From Methanobacteriota archaeon (GTDB lineage: Archaea; Halobacteriota; Halobacteria; Halobacteriales; Halalkalicoccaceae): a stretch of 7,033 bases of DNA. Shown piece by piece: positions 5,845 through 7,033 of the stretch (its first letter is position 1; each line of letters begins with the position of its first letter). A program made the position numbers and the translations under genes. The stretch lies in assembly GCA_022561895.1 (NCBI GenBank), contig JADFQH010000131.1, forward strand, positions 1,039 through 8,071, in the 5' to 3' direction. The notes beneath the pieces were generated by a model that searched no databases, was not told the DNA's origin, and saw only the letters and a list, made by a program, of their open reading frames with translations.

Positions 5845-6192
5845 ATGACGGACACCGCAGAGGAGCGCGTTGGAACCTTTCGTCAGCGCAGCTACTTCGT
5901 ACTCGTTCGGGCAACGCCTGACTTCGATACACCTGATGAGTTCGCCGCTGTCCTGTACTACGAATCCGACTCCAGTGAAACAACGCAGATCGCGCGTATC
6001 GACACCGCCCATGGCTACACTCATTTCGACCGACTCTACAAACGCGGCGAGCCGAAGGACGCAGTCGAAATGGATCTCTGGGAGGCGTGGACACATTTGA
6101 AATCGGACTGGCGTACCTACGCTGAATCATACGATAGCATGATTCGGATCGAGAGTAAAATGACCGTTATACTGTCGTCTGTGAGCCGTTGA
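5845..6192 (+). CDS. Small conserved haloarchaeal protein, possible TumE-like/DUF7718-type partner of the HTH gene
   Basis: The 115-residue protein has no signal peptide or membrane segment. Its centre reads V-L-V-R-A-T-P-D-F-D-T-P-D-E-F-A-A-V-L-Y-Y-E (residues 19-40), then T-T-Q-I-A-R-I-D-T-A-H-G-Y-T-H-F-D-R-L-Y-K-R-G (46-68), then a Trp-rich helix D-L-W-E-A-W-T-H-L-K-S-D-W-R (77-90). The D-x-A-H-G-x-x-H-F-D pattern recalls small TumE-like proteins found next to HVO_A0114 regulators, and I recall related proteins under the label DUF7718. Neither assignment was checked, and no catalytic site is proven. ATG 5845 follows GGAG with no spacing, so the SD is poorly placed and initiation may be leaderless. 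The frame extends upstream to 5719, but that part overlaps the divergent HTH gene. Confidence 0.7.
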   Translation: MTDTAEERVGTFRQRSYFVLVRATPDFDTPDEFAAVLYYESDSSETTQIARIDTAHGYTHFDRLYKRGEPKDAVEMDLWEAWTHLKSDWRTYAESYDSMIRIESKMTVILSSVSR

Positions 6193-6223
6193 GCTGATTT
6201 CCTGACTGTGCTGGTGAATCAGC
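6193..6223 (+). terminator. Possible hairpin after the small partner gene
   Basis: GCTGATT at 6193-6199 and AATCAGC at 6217-6223 pair over 7 bp with a 17-nt loop, directly after the stop codon. No T-run follows, so a terminator role is weakly supported. Confidence 0.25.
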
Positions 6224-6235
6224 CCAAGTAACTAC

Positions 6236-6249
6236 AGCGGATAACCGCT
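6236..6249. repeat. Short palindrome upstream of the MFS promoter
   Basis: AGCGG and CCGCT at 6236-6249 flank a 4-nt centre (ATAA), 10 bp upstream of the TATA-like box of the MFS gene. It could be a regulator site, but the arms are only 5 bp long. Confidence 0.3.
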
Positions 6250-6258
6250 ATCCACACG

Positions 6259-6287
6259 TTTTAATCGGGGTCCGCTCAACCCCCGAT
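6259..6287 (+). promoter_or_regulatory. Leaderless promoter of the MFS gene with inverted repeat
   Basis: TTTTA at 6259-6263 lies about 28 nt before GTG 6289, ideal for a leaderless haloarchaeal transcript. Between box and start is a 7-bp inverted repeat, ATCGGGG at 6264-6270 and CCCCGAT at 6281-6287, with a 10-nt spacer. Its position over the core promoter would suit repression. Confidence 0.5.
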
Positions 6288-6288
6288 A

Positions 6289-6774
6289 GTGCGCTGGGAG
6301 TATCGAAACACCGTCCTCGTCCTCTGTACGCTCGCCTTCTTCGCGACGATGGTCGCCCGGCTCGTTATTAGTCCCGTGGTCCCCGCGATCGAGACCGAGT
6401 TCGGGGTCACCTCGGCGATCACGGGCGCGGCGCTGACGGGCCTGTGGATGGCCTACGCCCTCGCACAGTTTCCCTCGGGGATCCTCGCGGATCGCTACGG
6501 CGAGCGGTCGGTGATCCTCGCCGCAGTCGGCCTGACCGCCGTCGCGAGCGGGCTGCTCGCGCTCTCGCCGTCGATCTGGACGTTTCTCGTCCTGACGGTC
6601 TGTCTGGGGGCCGTTGCAGGGCTCCATTACAGCGTCGCCACTACCCTACTAACGAAGGAGTTCGACGACATCGGCACGGCGATCGGGAAACTCCAGACCG
6701 GCCAGGTGCAGGCCTACGCCACGGGGATAGCGTTCGGAGTTCTTGCCATAATTCTGGCCCTGCTGTTGGCATAG
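6289..6774 (+). CDS. Chimeric reading frame: MFS transporter N-terminal part joined in frame to NuoL C-terminal tail
   Basis: The 161-residue frame starts at GTG 6289, supported by a leaderless-type promoter. Residues 1-133 look like an ordinary major facilitator N-terminal region: TM1 at about 8-30, TM2 at 42-65, motif A as G-I-L-A-D-R-Y-G-E-R (64-73), then TM3 and TM4 to about 120 and T-K-E-F-D-D-I-G-T-A-I-G. An intact MFS protein has about 12 TM segments and about 400 residues. Here, from residue 134, the sequence becomes K-L-Q-T-G-Q-V-Q-A-Y-A-T-G-I-A-F-G followed by one hydrophobic helix and a stop. This is the classic end of NADH-quinone oxidoreductase subunit L. Neither part would be functional as transport or complex I machinery. 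A nuoM start follows 38 nt downstream. The cause may be deletion, recombination, or joining of unrelated sequences in assembly. Confidence 0.8.
   Translation: MRWEYRNTVLVLCTLAFFATMVARLVISPVVPAIETEFGVTSAITGAALTGLWMAYALAQFPSGILADRYGERSVILAAVGLTAVASGLLALSPSIWTFLVLTVCLGAVAGLHYSVATTLLTKEFDDIGTAIGKLQTGQVQAYATGIAFGVLAIILALLLA
6688..6774 (+). pseudogene. nuoL: 3' end of a nuoL-like gene (last ~28 codons)
   Basis: From codon 6688 the frame encodes K-L-Q-T-G-Q-V-Q-A-Y-A and then a C-terminal hydrophobic helix. This is the characteristic tail of NuoL, the proton-pumping antiporter-like subunit of complex I. The rest of nuoL, about 600 codons in the family, is absent. The next gene is nuoM, the usual order in nuo operons, which supports the identification. 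Confidence 0.75.
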
Positions 6775-6812
6775 AGATCAACTAGATGCCCGTGATTTTA
6801 ATTGGAAATTAA

Positions 6813-7033
6813 ATGGTAGAAGGTTACAACGGACTGTTGACGGCGACGGTGTTCCTGCCTGCGGTGGGAGCGTTGGTCTTGCTGTTGTTGGTCAAAGGCG
6901 ACCGAAACGTGCGGAATTTCGCCGTTCTGGTCTTCCTGGCCGACCTGGTCCTGTCCCTGTTGGTGTTCGGTTTCTTCGACCGGAGCGAGGGCGCGGACCG
7001 GTTCCAGTTCGTGGACAAATTAACCTGGATCCC
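6813..7033 (+). CDS. nuoM: NADH-quinone oxidoreductase subunit M, N-terminal part (runs off window)
   Basis: The 73 complete codons encode the beginning of NuoM, an antiporter-like membrane subunit of complex I. The first TM is about residues 9-27 (T-A-T-V-F-L-P-A-V-G-A-L-V-L-L-L-L-V). The second is about 34-52 (F-A-V-L-V-F-L-A-D-L-V-L-S-L-L-V-F-G). The F-Q-F-V-D-K-L-T-W-I-P segment is the usual lead-in to the conserved core of bacterial NuoM. An in-frame TAA directly before ATG 6813 fixes the start; no strong SD is visible. The protein reads more like bacterial NuoM than the haloarchaeal subunit as I remember it. Of 15 Leu codons none is CTC, while the MFS part uses CTC for 11 of 19, pointing to a different origin or composition. 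The symbol is based on the sequence pattern plus the NuoL tail upstream. Confidence 0.8.
   Translation, partial: MVEGYNGLLTATVFLPAVGALVLLLLVKGDRNVRNFAVLVFLADLVLSLLVFGFFDRSEGADRFQFVDKLTWI

Noticed and set aside
5788..6096. Long N-terminal extension of the HTH gene
   Set aside because: It is antisense to the small partner gene and shows no conserved pattern; the HTH family begins near ATG 5787.

Overview
The left roughly 6.7 kb looks like chromosome from a halophilic archaeon (Halobacteria). The evidence is proteins rich in Asp and Glu, CTC/GTC/GAC/GAG-heavy codon use, TATA-like boxes placed 25-30 nt before start codons (leaderless transcripts), and several families typical of haloarchaea. The last ~350 bases look different. 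They carry the end of a NuoL-like gene and the beginning of a nuoM gene, with bacterial-looking protein sequence and different leucine codon use. They are joined in frame to a broken MFS transporter gene.

Layout from left to right. (1) Bases 1-1937, minus strand: N-terminal 645 residues of an MMPL/RND-superfamily exporter with a very long Glu-rich coiled-coil extracytoplasmic loop; its 3' end lies beyond the window. (2) 2070-2810, minus strand: a PAC2-family (proteasome assembly chaperone-like) protein ending in Met-Tyr-Gln, a hydrophobic-Tyr-X tail. (3) 2993-3349 and 3600-3965, plus strand: two paralogous small winged-helix proteins of the haloarchaeal DUF7344 type. The 250-base gap between them holds a perfect 14-bp inverted repeat. 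(4) 4004-4912 and 4909-5415, plus strand, overlapping by ATGA: a NOL1/NOP2/Sun RNA cytosine-C5 methyltransferase catalytic domain, followed by its PUA-like RNA-binding module as a separate protein. (5) 5434-5787 (minus) and 5845-6192 (plus): a divergent pair made of an HVO_A0114-type HTH protein and a small conserved protein, with a 19-bp imperfect palindrome in the 57-bp gap. This resembles a toxin-antitoxin or other autoregulated module. (6) 6289-6774, plus strand: first ~133 residues of an MFS transporter fused in frame to the last ~28 residues of NuoL. (7) 6813 to the end: start of nuoM.

How the parts work together. The methyltransferase and the PUA-like protein probably act as one enzyme on tRNA or rRNA. 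The PAC2 protein probably docks on the 20S proteasome. The two DUF7344 proteins and the HVO_A0114/partner pair are probably self-regulating DNA-binding units. The most striking finding is the MFS::NuoL/nuoM junction, which is either a real rearrangement or transfer or, more likely, a chimeric assembly. No tRNA, rRNA, CRISPR array or insertion sequence was recognised.
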